Shown: in pieces, positions 1 through 6,840 of the stretch
Layout of the letters: each line of letters begins with the position of its first letter
Numbering within the stretch: position 1 is the first letter of the stretch
From: SOIA01 sp964346585
Lineage (GTDB): Bacteria; Acidobacteriota; Aminicenantia; Aminicenantales; Aminicenantaceae
NCBI GenBank assembly: GCA_964346585.1
Contig: CAYFVQ010000180.1
Coordinates: 1 to 17,486, forward strand
Direction of reading: 5' to 3'
DNA length: 17,486 nt
Program-made: the position numbers and the translations under genes
Notes under the pieces: generated by a model
Databases searched by the model: none
Told to the model about the DNA's origin: nothing
The model's input: only the letters and a program-made list of their open reading frames with translations

Positions 1-14
1 GTTGCGGTCCATTC

Positions 15-82
15 GCGGTGGTAAACCACAGCTTCATGAACCACGCCTCGCATCTACAGCAACCTCGACTCGTGAATAATCC
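15..82. repeat. Dispersed structured repeat, copy 1 (right part of an element cut by the window edge)
   Basis: This 68-bp stretch aligns without gaps to 16972-17039, with 55 of 68 positions identical; the last 24 bp (59-82) are exact. With the preceding bases it folds into nested hairpins. Outer arms are 4-13 (GCGGTCCATT) and 35-44 (CATGAACCAC), with 7 of 10 Watson-Crick pairs. The inner hairpin is GTGGT (18-22) with ACCAC (25-29). Copy 2 uses different bases in the same arms but still pairs. The left end of this copy lies outside the window. Confidence 0.8.
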
Positions 83-133
83 TGGCAAATTTCTGGAATC
101 AGGCATCAAATTTTGAGCGAATTTTGGGGTCTT

Positions 134-937
134 TTATTTGAAGAAGTATTGAAAGAGATCTACAAACCGAGAGATTGGGAGCTGCTCGGCCCGCGTGGTT
201 TTTTCAATGCCAAATTTGAGGTAAGCTTTATCGATACTGGATAAAGGAATATCAAGCTTTTCCAGGTTATTTCGAAGGATTTTCCTTCTATGCCTAAAAG
301 CCCCCTTTAAAAAATCCCGGAAGAGTCCTTCGTTTTCAAAAGAAAAAAGGGGGTGCACCCTTTTTTTGAGTGAAATCAGGGCGGAATCCACTTTGGGCGG
401 AGGTGAGAAACAATCTGGAGAGACTGTAAAATGAAGGTGGATGAGAAAATGAATCTGAAAGAGGATGGAAATCGGAGCGTAAGCTTTTGAACCTGGCTGG
501 CCGCAGAGCCTTTCTGCCACTTCCTTCTGGAGCAAAAAGACACATTCTCCAAAGAGCTCTCTCGCTTCGAGCACCTTGAATAACAGGGGCGAAGAGAGGG
601 AGTAAGGCAGGTTTCCTGCCAGCTTCAGGTTTCTTTTGGAATTTTTCTCTTTCTTCAAGAGTTCATCGAAGTCGACTTTCAGGATGTCTTTCTCCAGGAT
701 TGTCAGGTTGGGAATGTTTTTCTTCTTTAGGGAGGGAATGAGAGCTGGGTCTTTCTCGATGGCGATGACCTTCCCGGCTTTTTCAGCTAGAGGGAAAGTC
801 AGGACTCCCTTGCCCGCTCCGATTTCGATGATCAAGTCTTGTTCTTGGGGGGAAATTCGGCGGATGATTTTTTTTATAACTGTCTGGCTTTTCAGGAAAT
901 GCTGACCGAGGGCTCTTCTCTTTGTTCTTTTGGTCAC
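134..937 (-). CDS. rsmA: 16S rRNA (adenine1518/1519-N6)-dimethyltransferase RsmA (KsgA)
   Basis: Dimethylates two adjacent adenosines in the 3'-terminal hairpin of 16S rRNA, using S-adenosylmethionine, late in 30S assembly. The 267-residue length is normal for the family. Visible motifs: the N-terminal RRALGQHFL (7-15), the SAM-binding IEIGAGKGVLT (37-47), acidic motif II IAIEKDP (58-64), and catalytic NLPY (109-112), followed by the family's C-terminal VSPDCFSPPPKVDSAL stretch. The start is GTG at 937. The GTGA overlaps the TGA of the upstream symporter by 4 bp, so translational coupling is likely; no strong Shine-Dalgarno lies next to it. Linkage to a dicarboxylate symporter is not the usual rsmA context. 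The call is firm. Confidence 0.97.
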   Translation of the reverse strand: MTKRTKRRALGQHFLKSQTVIKKIIRRISPQEQDLIIEIGAGKGVLTFPLAEKAGKVIAIEKDPALIPSLKKKNIPNLTILEKDILKVDFDELLKKEKNSKRNLKLAGNLPYSLSSPLLFKVLEARELFGECVFLLQKEVAERLCGQPGSKAYAPISILFQIHFLIHLHFTVSPDCFSPPPKVDSALISLKKRVHPLFSFENEGLFRDFLKGAFRHRRKILRNNLEKLDIPLSSIDKAYLKFGIEKTTRAEQLPISRFVDLFQYFFK

Positions 938-2211
938 GTCAATTTCGATTTTCCCCTCTCTTCTGTTTGCTTGATGACAACAGAACAGGTCATATCACCG
1001 ATAATGTTGGTGGTTGTCCGGCACATATCCAGGAATCGGTCGACTCCCAGGATGAGGGCGATTCCTTCAAGGGGAATTCCAATTTGCGTGAGGACCATAG
1101 CCAGAGTGATGATGCCTGCCGCAGGGACGCCTGCGGCTCCGACAGAGGCCAGTGTGGCCATAAGGACGATGGTGATTTGATCCGTGAGCACCAGGGGAAT
1201 GCCGTAGATCTGAGCTATGAACACCGCGGCCACGCCTTGGTAAAGGGCTGTTCCGTCCATGTTGATGGTGGCTCCCAGAGGAATGACAAAACTCGAATAT
1301 TCCCGGGGCACTCCGATGTGCTCGACACATTCCAGGCTGACCGGTAAGGCCGCATTGGAACTGGATGTGCTGAAGGCGATGATCATCGCTTCTTTCACGG
1401 CCTTGAAATAGAGGATGGGATTCATGCGACCGATGAGGCTGAGCGAAAGGCTGTTGACTGAAAATGTATAGATCACAAGCCCACCCACGACCACGAGCGA
1501 ATATTTAAGAAGAGTGATGAGGATGTTAACACCATACTGGCCGATCACAGCCGCGATTAAGGCCAGAACTCCGTAGGGAGCCAGCTTCATGGCAATATGG
1601 ACCACTTGAATGATGGCATCATTCACACCATCGAGGAATTTTATGAGCATCTCTGATTTTGATTTTTTGATCAAGGTCAAGATGAGGCCAAATAGGAGCC
1701 CCAGAAATATCACCTGAAGCATGTTTCCTTCTATAAGCGCCTTCACGGGATTGGTGGGGACAATGTTGATCAGGATTTCTTTGAGAGATGGCTTCTCTTC
1801 CATTCTCTGAATACTGACCTGGGCTTTTGATTCGTAGCTCTTGTAGAGCTCAGCCTTCACCTCTTCATTCAGGCCGATTCCGGGCTGGACGACGTTGGCC
1901 AAGACAAGACCTATGGAGATGGCGATCATCGTTGTGATCATGAAGTAGACGATTGTTTTGACACCGATTCGACCGAGCTTGCGGATGTCTCCCAGACTAG
2001 CTGTGCCCAGCATGAGTGAAACGAGAACCAGAGGAACAACGATCATGGTGATGAGACGGAGGAAGATCGTCCCGACAGGCTCGATGATCATGGCCTTTTC
2101 TCCGAAGACAAGTCCCACCACCACTCCGAGGATCAATCCGATGAAAATCTTGGTGTGCAGCTTGATTTTTTTCAGTCTAAACACGGCTTTCATCCCTTCT
2201 TTTTCACTCAA
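934..2211 (-). CDS. Dicarboxylate/amino acid:cation symporter (DAACS, GltP/DctA type)
   Basis: Inner-membrane secondary transporter that imports acidic amino acids or C4-dicarboxylates with Na+ or H+. Family signatures are the serine-rich hairpin AFSTSSSNAALP (about 279-290), GATINMDGTALYQG (about 313-326) with the NMDGT motif, and the substrate-binding stretch GVDRFLDMCRTTTNIIGD (about 389-406). There are about eight hydrophobic segments starting at residue 20. The 425-residue length is typical. The residues do not settle whether the substrate is glutamate, aspartate or a dicarboxylate. The longest start is TTG at 2211, preceded by TAAGG; an in-frame ATG at 2193 (residue 7) is preceded by AAGAAGGG, which is very close. 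Both lie downstream of the promoter at 2241-2269. It overlaps rsmA downstream by 4 bp. Confidence 0.93.
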   Translation of the reverse strand: MSEKEGMKAVFRLKKIKLHTKIFIGLILGVVVGLVFGEKAMIIEPVGTIFLRLITMIVVPLVLVSLMLGTASLGDIRKLGRIGVKTIVYFMITTMIAISIGLVLANVVQPGIGLNEEVKAELYKSYESKAQVSIQRMEEKPSLKEILINIVPTNPVKALIEGNMLQVIFLGLLFGLILTLIKKSKSEMLIKFLDGVNDAIIQVVHIAMKLAPYGVLALIAAVIGQYGVNILITLLKYSLVVVGGLVIYTFSVNSLSLSLIGRMNPILYFKAVKEAMIIAFSTSSSNAALPVSLECVEHIGVPREYSSFVIPLGATINMDGTALYQGVAAVFIAQIYGIPLVLTDQITIVLMATLASVGAAGVPAAGIITLAMVLTQIGIPLEGIALILGVDRFLDMCRTTTNIIGDMTCSVVIKQTEERGKSKLT

Positions 2212-2240
2212 AAAGCCTTATAGCTAAAATATTAGGGTTC

Positions 2241-2269
2241 ATGATATATGCTCGCTTTTCACAAGTCAA
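2241..2269 (-). promoter_or_regulatory. Sigma70-like promoter for the symporter-rsmA unit
   Basis: Read on the minus strand, TTGACT (2269-2264) and TATCAT (2246-2241) are separated by exactly 17 bp, each one mismatch from consensus. The predicted transcript starts near 2234, leaving a leader of 23 nt to the TTG or 41 nt to the ATG of the symporter. It lies in the 67-bp gap after the TauE gene, so the symporter can be expressed independently of it. Confidence 0.6.
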
Positions 2270-2278
2270 TGGGAAGAA

Positions 2279-3031
2279 TCAGAAGATATTCAGAAGCTTG
2301 AGAGCCATCCAGAGTATGACCGGAATCAGGGCTATCCGGATGATTTTCTCTCCTTTTTTCACAGAAATCTTTGCGGCCCACCACGCACCGAAAGCCATTC
2401 CGACTGCCAGAATCAACCCGAAACTCCACTCCACATTTCCAGTGAGAAGAAAAACAATGAATGCAGGAATAGTATAGACAAATATGATGAAGACCTTATG
2501 CATGTTGACTCGGACAAGGTCCAGTCTCAGCAGATGATAGAGTGAGGCCATGAATACGAACCCGACACCAACCTGCATAAAACCGCCGTAAAATCCGATA
2601 GCCAGCATGATCGGATAGATAAACCAAGAGCTTTTTCCCTTATGGTCACCTTCAGGTTTCTCCTGATTTGTTTTTTTGAGGAACATAGAAATTGTGACAG
2701 CGATCAGGACAAAGGCCAGTATTTTCTGGAAGAGATCACCGCTTATTCGCGTGGCGATAATGGCCCCTGCAACGGCTCCGGGCAGTGTGAAGGCCGTTAA
2801 CCTTAAACTCAGTTGGAAGTCGTGGTATTTCTCCTGGCGGAAAGCGACAACTGCTGAGAGAGTTTGAGCGAGTATTCCTATACGGTTGGTGCCGTTGGCG
2901 AGAGAGGGATCAAGCCCGAGGAAGATGAGAATGGGAAGAGTGATTGTGGAGCCACCGCCTGCGAAGACGTTGATGAAACCCGCTATGGAGCCAAGCACAA
3001 ACAGTAGAAGTAGCTTTAATAATTCATCCAT
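2279..3031 (-). CDS. TauE/SafE-family anion permease (sulfite exporter type)
   Basis: Polytopic inner-membrane protein of the TauE/SafE (DUF81) family, whose members move organosulfur compounds, sulfite or related anions. The 250-residue chain has two similar halves. The first opens with GSIAGFINVFAGGGSTITLP and NGTNRIGILAQ, and the second with AIGFYGGFMQVGVGFVFMASL and VRVNMHKVFI. The Gly-rich loop and the Asn/Lys positions in the two halves are family hallmarks. About seven or eight hydrophobic segments are visible, with a charged loop near residues 118-130. ATG at 3031 follows AGGTGCAGAGGCA, a modest ribosome site. It is divergent from the SDR gene. The substrate cannot be named, and no sulfur-metabolism genes lie nearby. 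Confidence 0.9.
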   Translation of the reverse strand: MDELLKLLLLFVLGSIAGFINVFAGGGSTITLPILIFLGLDPSLANGTNRIGILAQTLSAVVAFRQEKYHDFQLSLRLTAFTLPGAVAGAIIATRISGDLFQKILAFVLIAVTISMFLKKTNQEKPEGDHKGKSSWFIYPIMLAIGFYGGFMQVGVGFVFMASLYHLLRLDLVRVNMHKVFIIFVYTIPAFIVFLLTGNVEWSFGLILAVGMAFGAWWAAKISVKKGEKIIRIALIPVILWMALKLLNIF

Positions 3032-3065
3032 TGCCTCTGCACCTGAGAGTAATATGAGTCAGGAT

Positions 3066-3104
3066 ATTTTACCATCCAGAGAGGAAGAAGCAAAAAGTTT
3101 TTGC
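3066..3104 (-). promoter_or_regulatory. Candidate operator/promoter region of the TauE-type gene
   Basis: A perfect palindrome, GCAAAAA-G-TTTTTGC, sits at 3090-3104, 59 bp upstream of the permease start. A -10-like TAAAAT on the minus strand (3071-3066) lies 17 bp from TTTGCT (3094-3089), a weak -35 match (3 of 6) that overlaps the palindrome. A repressor site is possible, but A/T-rich palindromes also arise by chance. The rest of 3032-3230 shows nothing else. Confidence 0.25.
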
Positions 3105-3230
3105 GGTTTTCCCTTCTTTTAGTTCCGTTTAAACAGGTTTCAACACGAAAGGCGATAAAAACGGATACATTTTAATCAGACTAGAGGTGGCTTTTTAGGC
3201 CTTAATGCGAAAATTGAGTCTCTTATTTAT

Positions 3231-3338
3231 TTAAAAGCTCCCGTTTGTGTCCAGGCCATGAAAAAGCTGATAAATTTGAGTCAGATTGATACAATGGAGC
3301 TCATGAAAGAATTTAAAGGAGATGAAGATATATTTTGA
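3231..3338 (+). pseudogene. Possible decayed enoyl-CoA hydratase/isomerase (crotonase) C-terminus
   Basis: One frame here reads LKAPVCVQAMKKLIN, then DTMELMKEFKGDEDIF and TGA at 3336-3338. The pattern A-P-x(3)-Q-x-K-x-x-I-N followed by an E-D near a late stop resembles crotonase C-termini, which end with a D-x(2)-EG-x(2)-AF-L-x-KR signature. Dropping one T from the TTTT at 3333-3336 joins this frame to EGGVAWILRERM (3337-3372), which resembles that final signature. Upstream of about 3200 no crotonase core is visible in any frame, so only a remnant would remain. An ATG at 3258 could instead give a 26-residue peptide. The match is by eye only. Confidence 0.3.
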
Positions 3339-3350
3339 AGGTGGTGTGGC

Positions 3351-4079
3351 ATGGATATTAAGGGAAAGAATGCGATCGTCACAGGCGGTGACCGGGGTAT
3401 CGGCCAGGCCATTTCGCTCATGCTGGCTGAAAAGGGAGCGAATGTTATCGTTCATTTCCATAGGAATGAGGAAAAGGCAAGAGAGACGACAGATAAGATT
3501 AAGGAATTCGGAGTGAAAACAGTGAAAATACAAGCGGATGTCAGGCATTTTGTACAGGTCGAGGAAATGGCAGAGAAAGCAAAGGAAACTCTTGGGAGCA
3601 TAGACATTCTAGTGAATAACTCAGGGATATCCGGGCCGAATACGGATTTGACGCACATAAGCGAGGGAGAATGGAAGGACGTGATCGATGTCAATCTGAC
3701 AGGAATTTTCAACTGCTGTAAGGCGTTTGGGACAGAGCTAAGAAAGAATAGGGGAAAGATAGTGAATATATCCTCAATAGCGGGAAAAATGGGAGGGACG
3801 ATTGGATGCCATTACGCCGCGTCAAAGGCAGGTGTTATCGGACTCACCTTTGCCTTGGCCAATGAATTGGCTCCTGATGTCATGGTCAATGCCGTGGCTC
3901 CAGGGCCAGTGGATACAGAATTTATCTCAGCAGAGATAAAGAGGAAATTGGCAGGTCAAACGCCTTTCGGGAGGATCGCCACTCCCGAAGAAATCGCCCA
4001 TACAGTTATTTATCTTCTCGAAAACGATTATGTCTCTGGAGAAGTCGTCGATGTGAACGCCGGCCGTTACATGGATTAA
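3351..4079 (+). CDS. SDR-family NAD(P)-dependent oxidoreductase (FabG-like)
   Basis: Classical short-chain dehydrogenase/reductase of 242 residues. It has the Rossmann motif TGGDRGIG (11-18), NNSG (89-92), a catalytic Ser (S141 or S142) with Tyr155 and Lys159 (HYAASK), and the PG motif AVAPGPVDTEF. It ends with the usual SGEVVDVNAGRYMD. It resembles 3-oxoacyl-ACP reductase FabG, but no fatty-acid genes lie beside it, so the substrate is uncertain. ATG at 3351 follows AGGTGG with 6-nt spacing, which fixes the start. Its stop overlaps the convergent gene at 4076 by 4 bp. A crotonase-like remnant just upstream hints at an ancestral acyl-CoA context. Confidence 0.93.
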   Translation: MDIKGKNAIVTGGDRGIGQAISLMLAEKGANVIVHFHRNEEKARETTDKIKEFGVKTVKIQADVRHFVQVEEMAEKAKETLGSIDILVNNSGISGPNTDLTHISEGEWKDVIDVNLTGIFNCCKAFGTELRKNRGKIVNISSIAGKMGGTIGCHYAASKAGVIGLTFALANELAPDVMVNAVAPGPVDTEFISAEIKRKLAGQTPFGRIATPEEIAHTVIYLLENDYVSGEVVDVNAGRYMD

Positions 4080-4507
4080 AATTTAACACTCAGTCCGAAC
4101 CTGTATTTTGGGTCGGATGCGTCCTCCATTGGATAGATAACCTCGGAGAAGAGAAACCAAAACTGGGTTCCGACCGTTACATACGGATACTGATACCCTT
4201 CATTCCTGGAAAACTGGTATCCGCCTCCTGTGTATAATCTGAAGATGAGAATTTTCTTCGGAAACATATACACAGCGCCTGCCTGGAACTCGAGGTCATC
4301 GACCGATTCCCTGTAATCTAGATTCCCCGTCGCGTACACATTGCTGAACAGGCGGGTTTTAAGCCCTAAACTTGATGGCTTGAGAAACCAGGAGAAATTG
4401 AGATAGTTGCGGCTTGGATAATCCCTGTGAGGTTTGGCCAGTATTCCGCTGGCGCTGGACAGTATTATCAAGGATCCCACCAGAATGGTCAAAAACTTCT
4501 TCTTCAT
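4076..4507 (-). CDS. Small exported outer-membrane barrel-like protein, unknown function
   Basis: A 143-residue protein with a clear signal peptide: MKKKF, a hydrophobic core TILVGSLIILSSASGI, and likely cleavage after ILA near residue 24. The mature part alternates polar and hydrophobic residues (FRLYTGGGYQF, YPYVTVGTQFWFLF) and ends RFGLSVKF. The terminal Phe is typical of outer-membrane barrels handled by BamA. A longer frame opens at 4549, but ATG at 4507 is preceded by GGAGG with 5-nt spacing and is followed by the signal peptide, so it is chosen. A sigma54-type promoter lies at 4550-4566. It converges on the SDR gene with a 4-bp stop overlap. I do not recognise the family. Confidence 0.75.
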   Translation of the reverse strand: MKKKFLTILVGSLIILSSASGILAKPHRDYPSRNYLNFSWFLKPSSLGLKTRLFSNVYATGNLDYRESVDDLEFQAGAVYMFPKKILIFRLYTGGGYQFSRNEGYQYPYVTVGTQFWFLFSEVIYPMEDASDPKYRFGLSVKF

Positions 4508-4549
4508 TTGCTCCTCCATATTTATTTTCCGGTTCTGTCGTAAACACAA

Positions 4550-4566
4550 GCAAAAATCATGCCAAT
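4550..4566 (-). promoter_or_regulatory. Sigma54 (RpoN)-type -24/-12 promoter for the barrel protein
   Basis: Minus-strand TTGGCATGATTTTTGCT matches the RpoN consensus YTGGCACG-N4-TTGCW except for one T in place of C. The GG and GC dinucleotides are exactly 10 nt apart, as required. The predicted start near 4539 gives a leader of about 32 nt containing the GGAGG of the gene at 4507. An RpoN gene is not in the window, so function depends on its presence in the genome. Confidence 0.55.
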
Positions 4567-4812
4567 TCCTTCCCTCTGTTGCCCCTTTTCATCTGCTCTA
4601 AAAAGAGGACAGTTGTGAATAAAAAGAACAAATCAGAAAAGTGCTTGCCTTAATCGTTCTATGGCTAATTGATGTTTCTGCCGGACATTCAAAGATTAAG
4701 AAACTTGATTGAAGATTAAACTTCGAAAAGACCGGAAATTGTTTTGGATGAATCAAATCAAGGGATTTTCTAACTCTTATGAAACATGCATGCATCAATT
4801 ATTTACAATTTA

Positions 4813-4828
4813 TGTCCGTACTCGGACA
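4813..4828. promoter_or_regulatory. Perfect inverted repeat TGTCCG-tact-CGGACA
   Basis: Six-bp perfect arms with a 4-nt centre in the 376-bp gap 4508-4883. It lies 56 bp past the bactofilin stop and about 275 bp upstream of the predicted sigma54 start. A second CGGACA (4682-4687, within TGCCGGACA) lies about 145 bp upstream of that start. It may be an enhancer-type activator site, or a weak hairpin at the end of the bactofilin transcript, since no proper U tract follows. No gene is visible in the rest of the gap. Confidence 0.35.
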
Positions 4829-4883
4829 GAAATAAATATTCCCCCTCTCAACTATGTGACAGAGAATGGACAAAAGTGATCCG

Positions 4884-5315
4884 TTACGACTCAGTCTCTT
4901 TTGGACTCTCCTCCACAGGCTGGGGATTTTGAGCTGTTTCTGTTCCTTCCGCCTCCAGTCCTTCTTTCATCATCTTAACAGTGCCATCAAAAAAGGCGTT
5001 GTCAGAGATCATGACAGCTGGAGCGAGGATTTCGCCTCTGTATTTTCCTGTGTCACGAAGCTCAACCTTTTCGTTGGCCATCACCTTTCCCTCGACTTCG
5101 CCTTCGATAATGATGTACTGAGCCTTCACTTCTCCTTTAAGCTTTCCTGTTTTTCCAACTAAGAGGAGAGCTGTGAGGTCAATCGTCCCCTCAAATTCTC
5201 CGTTTAAGAAAAGATTGTGAGAGCCTTTAACGTTTCCTTTAACGCTCAGTCCTTCGAATATTGCGGTTGTGTCCGATTTCTGAGTTTTCTCAAGTGAACG
5301 GAGATTCATTTTCAT
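4884..5315 (-). CDS. Bactofilin (polymer-forming cytoskeletal protein)
   Basis: Bactofilins polymerise without nucleotide into filaments at the inner membrane and organise cell shape, polar or division proteins, or chromosome segregation factors. The 143-residue protein has a short N-terminal tail and then the right-handed beta-helix core (about 18-112) with short repeats such as GLSVKGNVKGSHNLFLNG, KTGKLKGEV, GEVEGKV, TGKYRGEI and DNAFFDGTVKM. A Pro/Glu-rich tail (EGTETAQNPQPVEESPKETES) follows. ATG at 5315 follows AGGAGGGG with 8-nt spacing. A promoter lies at 5465-5494. It lies downstream of, and in the same direction as, the ParA and BamE-like genes, with a 226-bp gap. The call is firm; the specific role is unknown. 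Confidence 0.93.
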   Translation of the reverse strand: MKMNLRSLEKTQKSDTTAIFEGLSVKGNVKGSHNLFLNGEFEGTIDLTALLLVGKTGKLKGEVKAQYIIIEGEVEGKVMANEKVELRDTGKYRGEILAPAVMISDNAFFDGTVKMMKEGLEAEGTETAQNPQPVEESPKETES

Positions 5316-5464
5316 TTTATGCCCCTCCTATCCAAGAATTTAGCGAACCAAATTTCAGGGAGAGGAACTTGCTTTTTTTTATGACCGTGCAATTTTCCTC
5401 GACCTTATCTAAAATCCCTGCCTGAGATCCACTCAGGAAGGATTACACGAATTTATGTTCAAAG

Positions 5465-5494
5465 CTTATAGCACAAGGAAAGGTACGAAGTCAA
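5465..5494 (-). promoter_or_regulatory. Sigma70-like promoter with extended -10, driving bactofilin
   Basis: Minus strand: TTGACT (5494-5489), an 18-bp spacer ending TGTGC, then TATAAG (5470-5465). The TGC before TATAA is an extended -10. The leader to the bactofilin ATG would be about 140 nt and contains a small hairpin CCTGAG/CTCAGG (5421-5437) not followed by a U tract. The block GTGCTATAA is shared with the ParA promoter at 6784-6812. Confidence 0.45.
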
Positions 5495-5541
5495 ATATGA
5501 AAGAGCATGCTATGTTCTTAAAGTCATACCAGAGTCCCTGA

Positions 5542-5970
5542 TTATTTGACCAGGGCAGTGGGATTTTGGCTTTGATAATCGCTTCTTCCCCAGTATTTTT
5601 CAAAAAATTTGTCCAACACTAGACATGACACTGTCCCGTTTTCGATCACCACCCAAAGATCGCCGTAATTGTATTTCACGTTTCCAGAGTACCATTCGAG
5701 GACAACTTGAGGTTTACCGACAGCCTTGATGACTTCATCCGGTGTCATTCCTATTTCTATGTTTTGCACATAGGGCCGAATATTTTCCTCCAGGGGTTTT
5801 TCTTCCATACTGGGCTTTGTCTTTAACCGGATTTCGAAAGATAGAGCATTGACAGGACTCTTTCGCTTTATCCTGTCTTCTGATGGTCGGCCGGGTTGAG
5901 GAGCTTTTAATTTGGGCTCGCGGCGTTCTCTCTCAATGGCTTTTTCCATATCAATCCTTTTAGCTGGCAT
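5542..5970 (-). CDS. Hypothetical protein with BamE/SmpA-like C-terminal domain
   Basis: A 142-residue protein. The first 60 residues are highly charged (MEKAIERERREPKLKAPQPG) and probably disordered. The C-terminal 70 carry GMTPDEVIKAVGKPQ followed by YNYGDLWVVIENGTVSCLV, the helix-then-sheet pattern of BamE/SmpA-like domains, here without a signal peptide or lipobox, so it is probably cytoplasmic. A longer frame opens at 6183, but that part is antisense-like reading within parA. ATG at 5970 has GGAGG at 6-nt spacing and overlaps the ParA stop by 11 bp, so the two are very likely co-translated. Its role is unknown; an accessory of the ParA ATPase is an inference from the overlap alone. Confidence 0.7.
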   Translation of the reverse strand: MPAKRIDMEKAIERERREPKLKAPQPGRPSEDRIKRKSPVNALSFEIRLKTKPSMEEKPLEENIRPYVQNIEIGMTPDEVIKAVGKPQVVLEWYSGNVKYNYGDLWVVIENGTVSCLVLDKFFEKYWGRSDYQSQNPTALVK

Positions 5971-6703
5971 TGAGGACCTCCGCGGTGAGCGCTTCAAAGT
6001 CCTTTGACCCGTTTGACCGAGGGGCATACTCAAAGATGGTCTGGTTCTCGATTCTTGCTTCTCCGATCGAGACATTCTTTCGGATTCTCGTTTTGAAGAC
6101 TTTTGAGCTCCATTTTTCTCTTGCCACTTTGTCAATCTCTCTCGATATGATTGTTTTCTTCTCGAAAAGGTTAACCAGAACACCGAAGATATCGACAGAC
6201 TGATTCCCTCTGGCTGAGATTTCTTGGGCCACTTCGATGTACCGTTCGGCTCCCATGATAGAATCGATGCCCGGGCTTATGGGGATCAGAAGATTGTCAC
6301 AGAAGATGAGAGCGGCTCTGTTGATGAGTGTATCAGTGGGAGAGAAGTCACAGAAAACAAAGTCGTACTTGAAATCCTTGATAAAAGAGATGCGTTCTTC
6401 GAATTTGAAAATTCCAAAATCATCTTTTGTGAGTTGTCTCTGGGCGTCATACAATCTTTTCCGGCCGGATGTGATGATGTCCAGGTTTTTGCGGACTTCG
6501 ATGATTACGTCCTGGTGTCCGTCATTGAGTAATTCTGAGAGAGTATGCTCTGAGGCGATGTTGAAATGGCCTCCCACATTCCCCTGAGGATCGCAGTCGA
6601 CAATGAGGACCTTTTTTCCCTTGCGCGCAAGTCCTGCTCCGAGATTGATGGCTGTGGAAGTTTTGCCGACACCGCCCTTGGAAGTCGCGATGGCAATTTT
6701 CTT
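5960..6703 (-). CDS. ParA/Soj-family ATPase (orphan)
   Basis: Deviant Walker ATPase of the ParA/MinD family. These form ATP-dependent dimers on DNA and position plasmids, chromosomes or large protein complexes. Numbered from TTG 6703, it shows the P-loop KGGVGKTS (10-17), switch I/A' VDCDPQGN (36-43), and a Walker B-like stretch FVFCDFSP with PISPG further on. The open frame extends to a TTG at 6778, adding CADCAERQKKRIEE. However, a near-consensus promoter places transcription start near 6777, and AGAGGA lies 8 nt before TTG 6703, whose product begins LKKIAIATSKGGVGKT as ParA proteins usually do. No ParB or parS was found. It overlaps the BamE-like gene by 11 bp. Family call is firm; start and cargo are not. 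Confidence 0.88.
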   Translation of the reverse strand, partial: KKIAIATSKGGVGKTSTAINLGAGLARKGKKVLIVDCDPQGNVGGHFNIASEHTLSELLNDGHQDVIIEVRKNLDIITSGRKRLYDAQRQLTKDDFGIFKFEERISFIKDFKYDFVFCDFSPTDTLINRAALIFCDNLLIPISPGIDSIMGAERYIEVAQEISARGNQSVDIFGVLVNLFEKKTIISREIDKVAREKWSSKVFKTRIRKNVSIGEARIENQTIFEYAPRSNGSKDFEALTAEVLNAS

Positions 6704-6783
6704 CAATTCTTCTATCCTCTTCTTCTGCCGCTCTGCACAGTCAGCACACACGGAGAAATCTTTCTTCTTCCCCGTCAAAAGGA

Positions 6784-6812
6784 TTTATAGCACAGGAGAA
6801 ATCTGATGTCAA
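6784..6812 (-). promoter_or_regulatory. Near-consensus sigma70 promoter for the ParA operon
   Basis: Minus strand: TTGACA (6812-6807, perfect), a 17-bp spacer, TATAAA (6789-6784, one mismatch), with an extended -10 TGC. The predicted start near 6777 falls on the longest possible TTG start codon of ParA, which argues for a downstream start. The spacer end TGTGC and the TATAA are shared with the bactofilin promoter. Confidence 0.65.
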
Positions 6813-6823
6813 AAATAAATAGA

Positions 6824-6840
6824 ATCGGACTTTTTCCGAT
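6824..6840. terminator. Inverted repeat ATCGGA-ctttt-TCCGAT; weak terminator or operator
   Basis: Perfect 6-bp arms. On the minus strand the hairpin is followed by TCTATTTATTTTT, so it could end a transcript coming from the small ORF at 7066-7191. It also lies 11 bp upstream of the ParA -35 box, where a regulator site would be expected. The stem is short; neither reading is secure. Nothing else was recognised between 6841 and 7065. Confidence 0.3.

Noticed and set aside
5421..5437. CCTGAG/CTCAGG hairpin as a terminator after the BamE-like gene
   Set aside because: Short stem without a following U tract; it lies within the predicted bactofilin leader.
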